Below are positions 14,442-22,667 of a stretch of 33,188 nt of DNA, piece by piece. The stretch is from contig NZ_JAMXBE010000027.1 in assembly GCF_024704835.1 (NCBI RefSeq), forward strand, positions 1 through 33,188. Reading direction: 5' to 3'. The DNA is from Parapedobacter tibetensis (lineage in GTDB: Bacteria > Bacteroidota > Bacteroidia > Sphingobacteriales > Sphingobacteriaceae). Position numbers and translations under genes: made by a program. The notes beneath the pieces are model-generated. The model saw nothing but the letters and a program-made list of their open reading frames with translations. It did no database searches and was not told where the DNA came from. Each line of letters opens with the position of its first letter. Position 1 is the first letter of the stretch.

Positions 14442-15056
14442 ATGAGGAAACAGCACATAATTATACTTTTGGCGCTATTTTTAGTCCTAGCGGGAGGATA
14501 CTGGTCATTTACGAAATTCAATTTTAACACCGATTATGAAGTGGGGCAAGTGGTGGACAGCCTAAACGGTGTAAAGGTCTACTACAACGGCGGGATAAAC
14601 CATGTGTCGGGCAGGAACTTAACTTCCGGGGGATATAATTTGGGCTTGAAATACCAATGTGTGGAGTTTGTGAAGCGTTATTATTATGAGGGCCTACACC
14701 ATATGATGCCCGATAGTTACGGCCATGCCAAGGATTTTTACGATGCATCGCTAGGGGACGGGCAATTGAATACCCAGCGTGGTCTCATCCAATATACCAA
14801 CCCAAGTCCAGCAAAGCCGTTAATAAGTGATTTGGTTGTATTCTCGCCAACGGTGTACAACCGTTACGGCCACGTGGCCATTGTTGCATCGGTATCGGAC
14901 AGCCATGTGGAAATCATCCAGCAAAACCCCGGACCGTACGGTTCATCACGTGAGACTTTTCCGTTGGTGAAGATGGACGGGGTTTGGCAGATCGACAATA
15001 TGCGAATCATGGGATGGTTAAGGCTAGTGGAAACGTCAACTCCTGCTGGACGGTAA
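14442..15056 (+). CDS. CHAP-domain amidase/endopeptidase, exported
   Basis: The 204-residue protein has an N-terminal hydrophobic segment (residues 5-20) that acts as signal peptide or membrane anchor. The CHAP (NlpC/P60-like) domain fills residues about 40-195: the nucleophile C73 lies in LGLKYQCVEFVKRYY, the catalytic H144 in NRYGHVAIVASV, and a polar third residue probably in VEIIQQNPGPYG. Such enzymes hydrolyse peptidoglycan cross-links or glutathionylspermidine-type amides. Here an envelope location favours cell-wall cleavage. It follows the mini-lipoprotein by six bases, so the two are probably co-expressed. Confidence 0.88.
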   Translation: MRKQHIIILLALFLVLAGGYWSFTKFNFNTDYEVGQVVDSLNGVKVYYNGGINHVSGRNLTSGGYNLGLKYQCVEFVKRYYYEGLHHMMPDSYGHAKDFYDASLGDGQLNTQRGLIQYTNPSPAKPLISDLVVFSPTVYNRYGHVAIVASVSDSHVEIIQQNPGPYGSSRETFPLVKMDGVWQIDNMRIMGWLRLVETSTPAGR

Positions 15057-15074
15057 AATCCCTGTTTTCGGGGG

Positions 15075-15106
15075 TTGTAGCCAAACGGTATTTCTATGTA
15101 TGTTTG
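15075..15106 (+). promoter_or_regulatory. Promoter for the MORN/TonB-C protein
   Basis: TTG at 15075-15077 and TATGTTTG at 15099-15106 are 21 bases apart, close to the Bacteroidota pattern. The start at 15200 is about 90 bases downstream, leaving a leader. Confidence 0.5.
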
Positions 15107-15199
15107 CAGGGGTAAGCCATGAATGAGTGCAAGGAAAGATAGTGATGTCTTTCAAGTCGAGACTGGCTTATTAGCATGCTAAAAACTTATTCAAATTCA

Positions 15200-16183
15200 A
15201 TGAAAATTATCCTATTCAGCCTAATAATCAGCTTATTTGGTGGTCTATTGCTCATCCCCAACTTGTTGCAAGCCCAACAGGAAATTGTCACTTACCGGAA
15301 AAATAACGAGCAGATTGTAAAGGATAAAGATAGTGCCGACTATATCCGGATTATTAAACCGCCACAGCCGGGTTCGGAATTGCCTCAGCTTGTCGAATAT
15401 TTTCCCAATCAACAGCTCAAAAAAAAGGGGAACATCCTTGATGCAAACAGTTACCCCAAGTTTCAGGGGCCGGTAATTGGATATTATGAAAACGGTCAGA
15501 AAAGGACTGAAGAGTTTTTTGATAGTGGACAGCGGGTTGGCGAGGCAACATATTATTACCAGAATGGCCAATTGAAGAAAACCATGAAATACGGCAAGAA
15601 GGGGAGCAGCCTTACTTTTGGCTATAACGAGAAGATGGTGGATACATTGGTAAATTATTATGATTCGTTGGGTACGGTATTAGTCGCCAATGGAAATGGA
15701 TACGTCAAAGAAATGGAAGGTGAAGATTATGAAGAGGGAACCTATCGTGAGGGCATACGCGAGGGTGAATGGACCGGTACATTCCGTAAACAACAATATG
15801 CGTTTAGTGAGCAATATGACAAAGGCATCGTCTTATCGGGGATAAGCCGGGATACTGGAGGTAAACAATTTACATATACGGTACGGGAATCTCCTCCTGA
15901 ATATATAGGCGGGATTAATAAGTTGATGCAATTCATAGGAAAGCATTATCGCTATCCTCCTGCAGCCATAGAAAGCGGGGTGCAAGGTACACTCTTGGTG
16001 TCGTTTGTAGTAGACAACGAAGGGAAAGTAACGGATATCGAAATCAAACGCGACTTGGGGCACGGTACAGGCGAGGCTGCGGTCAAGACATTAAAATCGT
16101 CACCGAAATGGACACCGGGATATACGCGGGGGATTCCTGTTAGGGTTTCATATGTTTTGCCTATACGATTGAACACGCATTAA
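15200..16183 (+). CDS. Periplasmic protein with MORN-like repeats and TonB C-terminal domain
   Basis: The 327-residue protein has a signal peptide (MKIILFSLIISLFGG, cleavage probably after LLQAQ). Residues about 80-200 hold YwqK/MORN-like repeats (VIGYYENGQKRTEEFFDSGQ, GEATYYYQNGQLKKTMKYG). The last 90 residues form a TonB C-terminal domain: GGINKLMQFIGKHYRYPPAA, then GVQGTLLVSFVVDNEGKVTD and VRVSYVLPIRLN. Because the transmembrane and proline-rich TonB parts are absent, it is unlikely to energise transporters; stand-alone TonB-C domains in Bacteroidota often follow other modules. I chose ATG 15200 over 15176 because the earlier start only adds a polar stretch before the signal peptide. Confidence 0.88.
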   Translation: MKIILFSLIISLFGGLLLIPNLLQAQQEIVTYRKNNEQIVKDKDSADYIRIIKPPQPGSELPQLVEYFPNQQLKKKGNILDANSYPKFQGPVIGYYENGQKRTEEFFDSGQRVGEATYYYQNGQLKKTMKYGKKGSSLTFGYNEKMVDTLVNYYDSLGTVLVANGNGYVKEMEGEDYEEGTYREGIREGEWTGTFRKQQYAFSEQYDKGIVLSGISRDTGGKQFTYTVRESPPEYIGGINKLMQFIGKHYRYPPAAIESGVQGTLLVSFVVDNEGKVTDIEIKRDLGHGTGEAAVKTLKSSPKWTPGYTRGIPVRVSYVLPIRLNTH

Positions 16184-16262
16184 TTTATGGCGGGTCTGCC
16201 ATTCTAAATCGGCCAAGCTAACGACTATTTTATAAAAACGGTACCCCATCGCACTTGGAGAA

Positions 16263-18353
16263 TTAGTTGACGGAGCGTTGTCCGTTAAAGGGGGCCTCAG
16301 AAATCACATGTGACGCGTGGATCGGATTTGATATAGCGTCTGAATCCGTGTCAATCGTGATGTTCACCGTAGTACCGGTACCGAATTCCGACAGGATTTC
16401 GATATCCCCTTTGAGATAATCGACTCTGTTTTTTATGGTAGAAAGCCCCAATCCATATAAATAAGTTTTTGAATTGGGATTAAATCCTATCCCGTCGTCT
16501 TCCACTGTTAAGCTAAGTGTCGATTTCTCTCTCGTCATTTGGATCAGCACCATGGAGGCTTTTGCGTGTTTTAGCGCATTGGTAAGTAATTCCTGGACAA
16601 TGCGGTAAAGCATCATACGCATTGTTTGAGGTATATCATCATTTGCCAACCCATAAGCCTGAAAGGTGATTTTGGTCTGCTCATTTCCCATACTCCGGCA
16701 AAACTCCTTTAGGGCAGTCGTGAGATCGTGCCGAAGCAACGTTTCCGGCATCAGGTTCCGGGCAATGCGGCGCAATTCGGCTACCGAGTCGTCAAGTTGT
16801 GAAAGGGTGGTGACTAGTTGCCTGTTTTGCCCCTCGTTTTCTACTACAACTTGTGAAAGCCTTAGTTTGATGCCTGCAAGGGATCCCCCGAGTCCATCGT
16901 GCAATTCGCTCGCCACCCGCTTGCGTTCTTGTTCTTGTCCTTCCAGCATGGCCGAGAAGTTGCTCATTCGTCGTTCTTGCTTTAGTTTTTCCATTTCTTG
17001 CTTGTGTAGCTGCTCTTTTTGCCGGGCAATTTGTTGCTTGTTGCGGTACAACATCACGCCAGCGAATAAGCCGCCTGCAAATAATAAGGCCAGTCCTCCG
17101 AGCAAGTAACCCCAGGAACGAGCATGTTGTAATTTTAGTTCCCGCTGATTGCTTTCATTTTTCAGTTGAAGAATTTCGTTTTCTTTTTTTTCGTGCTCAA
17201 ACTTCTTTTCCAATTCCAGTATGTTTACCCGGGCTTCTTCAACGTTTACGCTATCCGATAGGGTTACATACTGATGAAGAAGTGCTAGCGCTTGATTAGG
17301 ATTACCCGTCTTTTCTTCCAGCTCTACGAGATTCCTGAGCACAAGCATTTGGTTTTTGGGTATGGAAAACTTCAAAAGCCTATTATACAAATCGTATCCC
17401 GCGGTCTTTGCCAACGCGTATTGCTGTTGATTATAATATAGGTAGTATTTTCGGTTAAGCAATTCCAGGGCATCGTATTCGTTCTGTAGTTTATCAGCCA
17501 ATGCTATGCCTCGTTCGTAATTTTCCAACGCCTTTTCCGGAATTTCCTCACGGTATTGATAATACATGCCATTGGCCGTAAAATACGGGATCCAGCATTG
17601 CGATTCCGGATTGACCGATAATACACGTTGCGCCTGATCCAAATAGCTGCGGATTTTACGGGTTTGCTCCGGGGCGTTGTCCTCCATATGGATTAGGCCA
17701 CGGGCGGCATCGATGCAAGCCATCGGCAAATATTCGTACTGTGGGTACTTTTCCAGTAAATTAATAGCCTTTTGATAATAGCGCTGTGCATTGTCCCATT
17801 CTTTATTATTCATGAATATTTGCCCGACAGAAAGGTAATCGGCACCCAACGTAAGCGTATCACCTATTTCTTCAAGGATCGGTACCGCTTTATTCAGGAT
17901 GTTGTCCAAGAACTCCTTATTATCTCCCCTGCGCTGAAATATGGCGCCATAGTTATGCCATGTTTTGGCCAAATATTGCCTAGCTTGCCAGGAAGGCTGA
18001 TCATCCAACAAACGCAATGCTTCCAAGTGATGTTTTTCTGCGCTGTCTAAATCATAGTGCTCCATGTAAACACCTCCAAGCTGGTAGTGGCCTATGCCCC
18101 GGATGTAGGCATTACTAGTTGGTTTGGCCAAGTCAAAAATTTGGGTGGCATAATGCATGGCTTTGGTAGAATCTTTATACAGCCAATAGTCAGAAAGCTT
18201 TTGCAAAGCTACAGCCTTGGCGGTATCAATATTAGCCTCCTTAAGGGCCCTTTCAAGGCTCCCAGGCCCAGCATCTTTTAAGAGTTGCTGAGCATTCGCT
18301 GTAGATAGAAGCAAAACAAGCAATAGAACTATTCCTGACTGAAACGATTTCAT
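16263..18353 (-). CDS. TPR-containing sensor histidine kinase, HisKA_3 class
   Basis: The 696-residue kinase has a signal peptide (residues 1-21, ending in STANAQ), about 350 residues of periplasmic TPR-type helical repeats (for example RGIGHYQLGGVYMEHYDLD and AQRYYQKAINLLEKYPQY), a coiled-coil stretch near ELEKKFEHEKKENE, one membrane helix (WGYLLGGLALLFAGGLFAGV), then the kinase. The phospho-acceptor is H485 in ASELHDGLGGSLAG, and the ATPase shows NALKHAKAS, VEDDGIGF and YGLGLSTIKNR. This architecture normally feeds a NarL/LuxR regulator. None is adjacent; the regulator at 1693-2316 is the only candidate in the window. The start at 18353 fits the promoter just upstream. Confidence 0.93.
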   Translation of the reverse strand: MKSFQSGIVLLLVLLLSTANAQQLLKDAGPGSLERALKEANIDTAKAVALQKLSDYWLYKDSTKAMHYATQIFDLAKPTSNAYIRGIGHYQLGGVYMEHYDLDSAEKHHLEALRLLDDQPSWQARQYLAKTWHNYGAIFQRRGDNKEFLDNILNKAVPILEEIGDTLTLGADYLSVGQIFMNNKEWDNAQRYYQKAINLLEKYPQYEYLPMACIDAARGLIHMEDNAPEQTRKIRSYLDQAQRVLSVNPESQCWIPYFTANGMYYQYREEIPEKALENYERGIALADKLQNEYDALELLNRKYYLYYNQQQYALAKTAGYDLYNRLLKFSIPKNQMLVLRNLVELEEKTGNPNQALALLHQYVTLSDSVNVEEARVNILELEKKFEHEKKENEILQLKNESNQRELKLQHARSWGYLLGGLALLFAGGLFAGVMLYRNKQQIARQKEQLHKQEMEKLKQERRMSNFSAMLEGQEQERKRVASELHDGLGGSLAGIKLRLSQVVVENEGQNRQLVTTLSQLDDSVAELRRIARNLMPETLLRHDLTTALKEFCRSMGNEQTKITFQAYGLANDDIPQTMRMMLYRIVQELLTNALKHAKASMVLIQMTREKSTLSLTVEDDGIGFNPNSKTYLYGLGLSTIKNRVDYLKGDIEILSEFGTGTTVNITIDTDSDAISNPIHASHVISEAPFNGQRSVN

Positions 18354-18382
18354 AGTTATTGGGGTTGGATCCCGTGAACTAA

Positions 18383-18414
18383 CAAATTTAGACAAACTTG
18401 CGTTCATACGCAAG
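18383..18414 (-). promoter_or_regulatory. Promoter and palindrome of the histidine kinase gene
   Basis: On the minus strand CTTG (-33, 18411-18414) and TAAATTTG (-7, 18383-18390) are separated by 20 bases, and the start codon lies 30 bases downstream. Between them sits CTTGCGT-N4-ACGCAAG (18397-18414), a perfect 7-bp inverted repeat covering the spacer and the -33 box. A dimeric regulator bound there would block the promoter. Confidence 0.6.
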
Positions 18415-18708
18415 CATGAATAAATCCACTAGTAGATCGAACTCGATGATGTCATACACCAAACTACGTATACAGTAACTTATCATAGCCAAGAAATATG
18501 TACATTTTATGTGTATTTCCAGCAAAAGATGCCTATGCCGAAAGATACGGGGTTGAGCGGGTTTTAGGTTGATCATGACGAAATCCATCTATCATTGGAA
18601 TATCCGGACGGGCGAAGTCTCGAAAATAAGCTATTATGAGCGGAATTAACATGATCACTATAGATTAGTGCCAAACGTTTCGGTGAAGGAATAGGAAAGC
18701 GAAAATAT

Positions 18709-18716
18709 TATATTTG
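18709..18716 (+). promoter_or_regulatory. Candidate -7 box for the aldose-epimerase/NUDIX pair
   Basis: TATATTTG matches TAnnTTTG, 22 bases before ATG 18739. A -33 TTTG is not seen at the proper spacing. Confidence 0.5.
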
Positions 18717-18738
18717 CTGGACAAATATTGGAACGGTA

Positions 18739-19605
18739 ATGATTATAGAGAACGAATTTTTACAAGCCGAAATTAACGCAAAGGGTGCCGAGCTCAAAAG
18801 CCTGAAAAATACCATCACCCACTATGAATATATGTGGGGTGCCGACCCGGCTTATTGGGCCAAAACCAGTCCGGTGTTATTTCCGATCGTGGGCGCATTG
18901 AAAGATGACACCTATTACCATGAAGGGAAGGCCTACAATTTAACTCGCCATGGCTTTGCAAGAGATTTCCTGTTTGCGGAAGAACGTCTTTCAGACGCAG
19001 AAGCGGTGTTTAGCCTCTCGGATAACGAGAAAACACGCTTACACTATCCCTTTGCGTTCCGACTATCAATCAGATACCGCTTGGAAGAAGATTCACTGTT
19101 TTGCAGTTATGAAGTGTCTAACCCCGAAGATCGCCATACATTGCCTTTTTCCATTGGCGGACATCCTGCCTTTGCCGTTGGTACCGATGGAAATCCACCC
19201 TACCACAATCATTATCTAGAATTTCCGGATGATGATGTGTTGCATTGCCACCTATTGGAAGGTAACTTGATTACAGACCGGACCATTACCATCCCATTGG
19301 AAAACCGCCGCTTACTGCTCCGGCATGAACTTTTCTATGGGGATGCCCTGGTGATGAAGGGATTGCGGAGCAAGCAGATTACACTCAAGAACAAAGTAGA
19401 CGAGCGAGGTATTCATTTCCGACATGAAGGGTTCCCTTATTTTGATATCTGGGCGGCCAAGGATGCCGATTTCGTTTGTCTCGAACCTTGGTGTGGTATT
19501 GCTGATGGTATCCAACATAACCAGCAATTTGATACGAAAGAAGGAATCCAAGTTCTCAAGGCAGGGGAAACATGGAGACGTGGCTGGGAAGTGGCTTGTT
19601 TTTGA
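18739..19605 (+). CDS. Aldose 1-epimerase family protein (GalM-like)
   Basis: The 288-residue cytoplasmic protein belongs to the galactose mutarotase-like superfamily, which interconverts alpha and beta anomers of sugars. Recognisable parts are the substrate-binding RHGFARDFLF, the catalytic histidine region FSIGGHPAFAV, and the catalytic glutamate in VCLEPWCGIADG. The sequence is closer to the LacX/YihR-type branch than to classic GalM, so its sugar may be phosphorylated or otherwise unusual. The NUDIX gene begins 18 bases after its stop on the same strand, so they are likely an operon. Confidence 0.9.
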   Translation: MIIENEFLQAEINAKGAELKSLKNTITHYEYMWGADPAYWAKTSPVLFPIVGALKDDTYYHEGKAYNLTRHGFARDFLFAEERLSDAEAVFSLSDNEKTRLHYPFAFRLSIRYRLEEDSLFCSYEVSNPEDRHTLPFSIGGHPAFAVGTDGNPPYHNHYLEFPDDDVLHCHLLEGNLITDRTITIPLENRRLLLRHELFYGDALVMKGLRSKQITLKNKVDERGIHFRHEGFPYFDIWAAKDADFVCLEPWCGIADGIQHNQQFDTKEGIQVLKAGETWRRGWEVACF

Positions 19606-19623
19606 TTATTTTAGTCGTTATTC

Positions 19624-20169
19624 ATGGAAACGGAAAACAATTGGGAAACTCTTCATACAGAAGACGTATATGAAAATGCCTGGATACGGGTGGAGCATCG
19701 GGACGTCATCACACCCGGTGGCCATCCGGGTATATATGGAGTGGTGAGCTTCAAAAACAAAGCCATCGGAATCGTGCCGATTGATGAGGAGGGAAATACC
19801 TACCTCGTGGGGCAATACCGGTATCCTTTGAAGGAGTATTCATGGGAAATTCCCGAAGGAGGGGGACCTTTAGGCGAAGATCCGTTGGACACCGCGCGTC
19901 GTGAATTGAAGGAGGAAACAGGCTTGCGCGCCGAACGCTGGGAAAAAATCGGCCGAATCCATACGTCCAACTCAGTTACCGATGAGGAAGGATTCATCTA
20001 TTTGGCCCGCGGGCTGAGCCAGCATGAACTGGAACCTGAGGAAACTGAAGCGCTGCAAGTGAGAAAACTGCCTTTGGGCGAGGCAGTAGAAATGGTGATG
20101 CGATCGGAAATCACCGACTCGATTTCCATGTGCGGGATATTGATGGTAGCACGGATGATGGGGATATGA
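19624..20169 (+). CDS. NUDIX hydrolase, ADP-ribose pyrophosphatase-like
   Basis: The 181-residue enzyme has an intact Nudix box: the glycine-rich GGGPLGE, then DPLDTARRELKEETGL, matching Gx5Ex7REUxEExGU. Such proteins hydrolyse nucleoside diphosphates linked to another group. The VGQYRYPLKEYSWEIPEG lead-in is typical of the ADP-ribose/ADP-sugar pyrophosphatase subgroup, which clears free ADP-ribose or ADP-sugars. It is located 18 bases behind the epimerase gene, a pairing that suggests sugar or nucleotide-sugar housekeeping. Which substrate is used is not determined by the sequence. Confidence 0.9.
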   Translation: METENNWETLHTEDVYENAWIRVEHRDVITPGGHPGIYGVVSFKNKAIGIVPIDEEGNTYLVGQYRYPLKEYSWEIPEGGGPLGEDPLDTARRELKEETGLRAERWEKIGRIHTSNSVTDEEGFIYLARGLSQHELEPEETEALQVRKLPLGEAVEMVMRSEITDSISMCGILMVARMMGI

Positions 20170-20283
20170 AAGTAATATGATGGTTGCATCCAGACTGCAT
20201 CAAGCTCCGAAGCCATCTTCAAGCGTGGTACAAGGCATACCGGCATGGAAGACAAGGGTGTGGGTTACAGATTTTATTTCATG

Positions 20284-21546
20284 TTAAGCAGTCGTTTCCG
20301 GTTCCACTACAATGGGCTGTTCTTTCTTTATGCCCAATCGCATCAATACCGGCACAAAAAACGAGATGATGCCGATGACAACGATCACACTTCCCAAAAT
20401 CACAAATGTATGGCTGATGCCGATGTAATCAGCAATAAAGCCGGTACTCAGCAACCCGATAATGGAGGGGATGATCGAGATGCTCATGAACATGGAGAAC
20501 ACCCGGCCTAACATCCCTGCCGCCACTTTTTCCTGGATGATGGTGATGAAGGTGGCATGGTAGACGGAGGCAGCTACCCCTCCCAACGTAGTTAACCCGA
20601 CAAAGACGACGAAGCCCCAGGAAGGCAGCAGGCCGGATGCGGCCAAGGAAATACCCAGTAGTATGTCCATGGAATTGATGATGATGATCTTGTTGAGCGT
20701 CGGTTTGAATATACCAAGCAATCCCCCTCCAGCCAGCATACCGATACCCCATACCACCTCAATGAGGCTCATTTCGAATTTGCCGCCCCCGAAATGCTGT
20801 AGGGTTAACAGCGGGAATAGGACTGCTACGGGCATGATACAGAAGGTGGCTAGGATTGAAAACAGAAACATGTATGACAGCCCTTTATTGTGTAACACTG
20901 TACTTATTCCCAAAGTGATGTCACGGATGACTTGCCTTGCACTTGCTTTTTCCTGTTGTTCACGTTCGGGATTGGGTATCTTCACAAACATCAGGGTGGT
21001 GATGGCAATCATAGCGCCTGCGATGTCAAGCAACAATACCTGTCCAATATCCAGCAATCCGATGGCTAGCGCTCCGAGCGCTGGCCCACCGATGCTAGAA
21101 ACCGACTGGATGACCTGGTTGATACCAGCAATACGGAGTAGCTCAGATTCCGGCGCGAGCAACGGCACCGAAGCTTGCATAGCGGGCATATGGAATGCCG
21201 AACCTACTGACCGTAATCCTAAGAGTATGTATATGAACATCAACTCGAAGTATCCTAAATAGAAAAGCACGGACATGGCAAGGGTGCAGATGGCGATGAA
21301 GCCATCTGCGGCAATCATGGTGAGCTTGCGATCCCAACGGTCGATATATACGCCCGCGAAGGGTCCGATCAACGCTTGGGGCAGGAGTGCCGCAATAGCG
21401 GCATAGGCCAATACTTCAGCAGAACCGGTTTCCAGGCTAAGCCAGATGATAATGGCGAAATTGACGGCCGAACTGCTTAATAATGACATGAACTGTCCGG
21501 TCCAGATGATGGTAAATGTTCGTTTCCACGTATTTTGGATGGTCAT
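20284..21546 (-). CDS. MFS transporter, EntS/MefA-like exporter
   Basis: The 420-residue inner-membrane protein has about 12 membrane helices and the major-facilitator loop motif between helices 2 and 3 (GPFAGVYIDRWDRKLTMI). The N-terminal RTFTIIWTGQFMSLLSSSAV is characteristic of the MFS_3 group, which includes the enterobactin exporter EntS and macrolide exporters of the Mef type. It therefore probably exports a small hydrophobic molecule or siderophore by proton antiport; the substrate is unknown. No siderophore synthesis or drug-regulator gene is next to it. It converges on the NUDIX gene. Confidence 0.9.
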   Translation of the reverse strand: MTIQNTWKRTFTIIWTGQFMSLLSSSAVNFAIIIWLSLETGSAEVLAYAAIAALLPQALIGPFAGVYIDRWDRKLTMIAADGFIAICTLAMSVLFYLGYFELMFIYILLGLRSVGSAFHMPAMQASVPLLAPESELLRIAGINQVIQSVSSIGGPALGALAIGLLDIGQVLLLDIAGAMIAITTLMFVKIPNPEREQQEKASARQVIRDITLGISTVLHNKGLSYMFLFSILATFCIMPVAVLFPLLTLQHFGGGKFEMSLIEVVWGIGMLAGGGLLGIFKPTLNKIIIINSMDILLGISLAASGLLPSWGFVVFVGLTTLGGVAASVYHATFITIIQEKVAAGMLGRVFSMFMSISIIPSIIGLLSTGFIADYIGISHTFVILGSVIVVIGIISFFVPVLMRLGIKKEQPIVVEPETTA

Positions 21547-21755
21547 AACATATAAGTTCGCCTTCTCTCATGCCCTGTAAGGCAAGGGAAAGCCATAAAA
21601 ATAGGATGTAATAATACAACGAAATGTTTCAAGGGAATGCCTGAAACAAAATAGGTACTAAGGAAGGAAAGCTTCCAGGGTTTACGCCCTATCCCTATGG
21701 TGTGCTGCTATGGTAATGAAGATTAGTTTCATCTTGGAAATTTTTCGGTGCAGGG

Positions 21756-21763
21756 CAAATATA
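21756..21763 (-). promoter_or_regulatory. Candidate -7 box for the MFS gene
   Basis: The minus strand reads TATATTTG, exact to TAnnTTTG, but 210 bases before the MFS start, which implies a long leader or a weaker unnoticed promoter nearer the gene. Confidence 0.35.
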
Positions 21764-21853
21764 AGAAGATTTTTAGACTAATAATGGCCTACGCGGCCAA
21801 GCCACCTCGGCTGGAGAAAAGCCAGCTTGATCAAAAACCCCTGATTTCCGGTA

Positions 21854-21884
21854 TTTCATAAGCCTTACAGGTCACTTACTTTTG
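21854..21884 (+). promoter_or_regulatory. Promoter for the zinc-ribbon membrane protein
   Basis: TTTC (21854-21857), 19 bases, TACTTTTG (21877-21884), then 59 bases to ATG 21944. The spacing and -7 box fit the Bacteroidota consensus; the -33 box has one mismatch. Confidence 0.6.
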
Positions 21885-21943
21885 CTAAAGATAAAACGAT
21901 AGAGGTGAAGATGCCTTGAAGTAAAAATTTAATCGGTATTGCT

Positions 21944-22549
21944 ATGATCATTTATGGAAGTAGAGCTTCCCATCTAAAATCAATACATTCCAATACGGCT
22001 ATATGCTTGGGCTGCAGCACCAAAGGATCAGTTACCTTTGGTGTATACAGTAGGTACGCACACGTTTTCTGGATTCCCTTGTTTCCGATAGGCAGGATTG
22101 GCTTTTCGGAATGCCAATATTGTAAACATACCTTGCGGGTGAAGGAAATGCCAGCGGAACTCGCACGGGAATATAACCAGCTGAAAAGCGAAACACGAAC
22201 CCCAATATGGCAGTTTATTGGTTTAGGCTTGATCTTGGTTTTCCTGTCTTGGATTGCCTTGATGACCAATGTAGACAGAAAAAAAGAGCGAGCATATGTA
22301 GCCCAGCCGCAGGTGGGTGATGTATATTACATCAAGACAGAAAATAATCATTATTCTACCCTCAAGGTGATGGATGTAAGCCAAGACAGTGTGCATGTGT
22401 TGCCCAATGAATATACCACAAACAAAAAAAGTGGCGTGCATAAAATCAATAAAATGGAAAACTATGGACAATTTAACTACGGGTTTTCCAAAGATGACCT
22501 CCGGATAGCATACCATGACGGAACCATTTACACCATCAATAGAAAATGA
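21944..22549 (+). CDS. Zinc-ribbon membrane protein, unknown function
   Basis: The 201-residue protein starts with a putative zinc ribbon made by C21/C24 (AICLGCS) and C57/C60 (SECQYCK), separated by a hydrophobic aromatic stretch (YSRYAHVFWIPLFPIG). One membrane helix follows at about 91-109 (FIGLGLILVFLSWIALMT), and the C-terminal 90 residues form a small beta-rich domain (GDVYYIKTENNHYSTLKVMD). Similar proteins are found as single genes in this family of bacteria, with no assigned role. It is transcribed alone from its own promoter. Confidence 0.75.
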   Translation: MIIYGSRASHLKSIHSNTAICLGCSTKGSVTFGVYSRYAHVFWIPLFPIGRIGFSECQYCKHTLRVKEMPAELAREYNQLKSETRTPIWQFIGLGLILVFLSWIALMTNVDRKKERAYVAQPQVGDVYYIKTENNHYSTLKVMDVSQDSVHVLPNEYTTNKKSGVHKINKMENYGQFNYGFSKDDLRIAYHDGTIYTINRK

Positions 22550-22667
22550 GTGGCTCAAATAAATAAGGACAAACTTCCATATGTATTAGCCTTGCGAATC
22601 TCCCTTAATAAGAAGAGCCAGTTAAATTATTTTCCTATTTTAGCAGGAGAAACCATTAACTCACATT

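Larger units (their letters stand above)
18354..18738. other. Divergent intergenic stretch
   Basis: About 385 bases between the histidine kinase (minus) and the epimerase gene (plus). It contains the kinase promoter and palindrome at 18383-18414 and, near the right end, the epimerase -7 box at 18709-18716. I see no convincing gene or RNA in the middle part. Confidence 0.5.
21547..21943. other. Divergent intergenic stretch with structured leader
   Basis: About 397 bases between the MFS gene (minus) and the zinc-ribbon gene (plus). A minus-strand TATATTTG box at 21756-21763 would give the MFS gene a leader of about 200 bases that can fold several stems, such as TGTTTCA/TGAAACA (21625-21648). 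To the right, GGCC-TACGC-GGCC and GCTGG-agaaaag-CCAGC form small stems (21787-21830) before the zinc-ribbon promoter. I do not recognise a known riboswitch. Confidence 0.4.

Noticed and set aside
15200-16183. TonB energy-transducing protein
   Set aside because: It lacks the N-terminal anchor with proline-rich linker typical of TonB; only the C-terminal domain is present.
18388-18588. Minus-strand frame upstream of the histidine kinase
   Set aside because: It overlaps the kinase promoter and palindrome and has no protein-like features.
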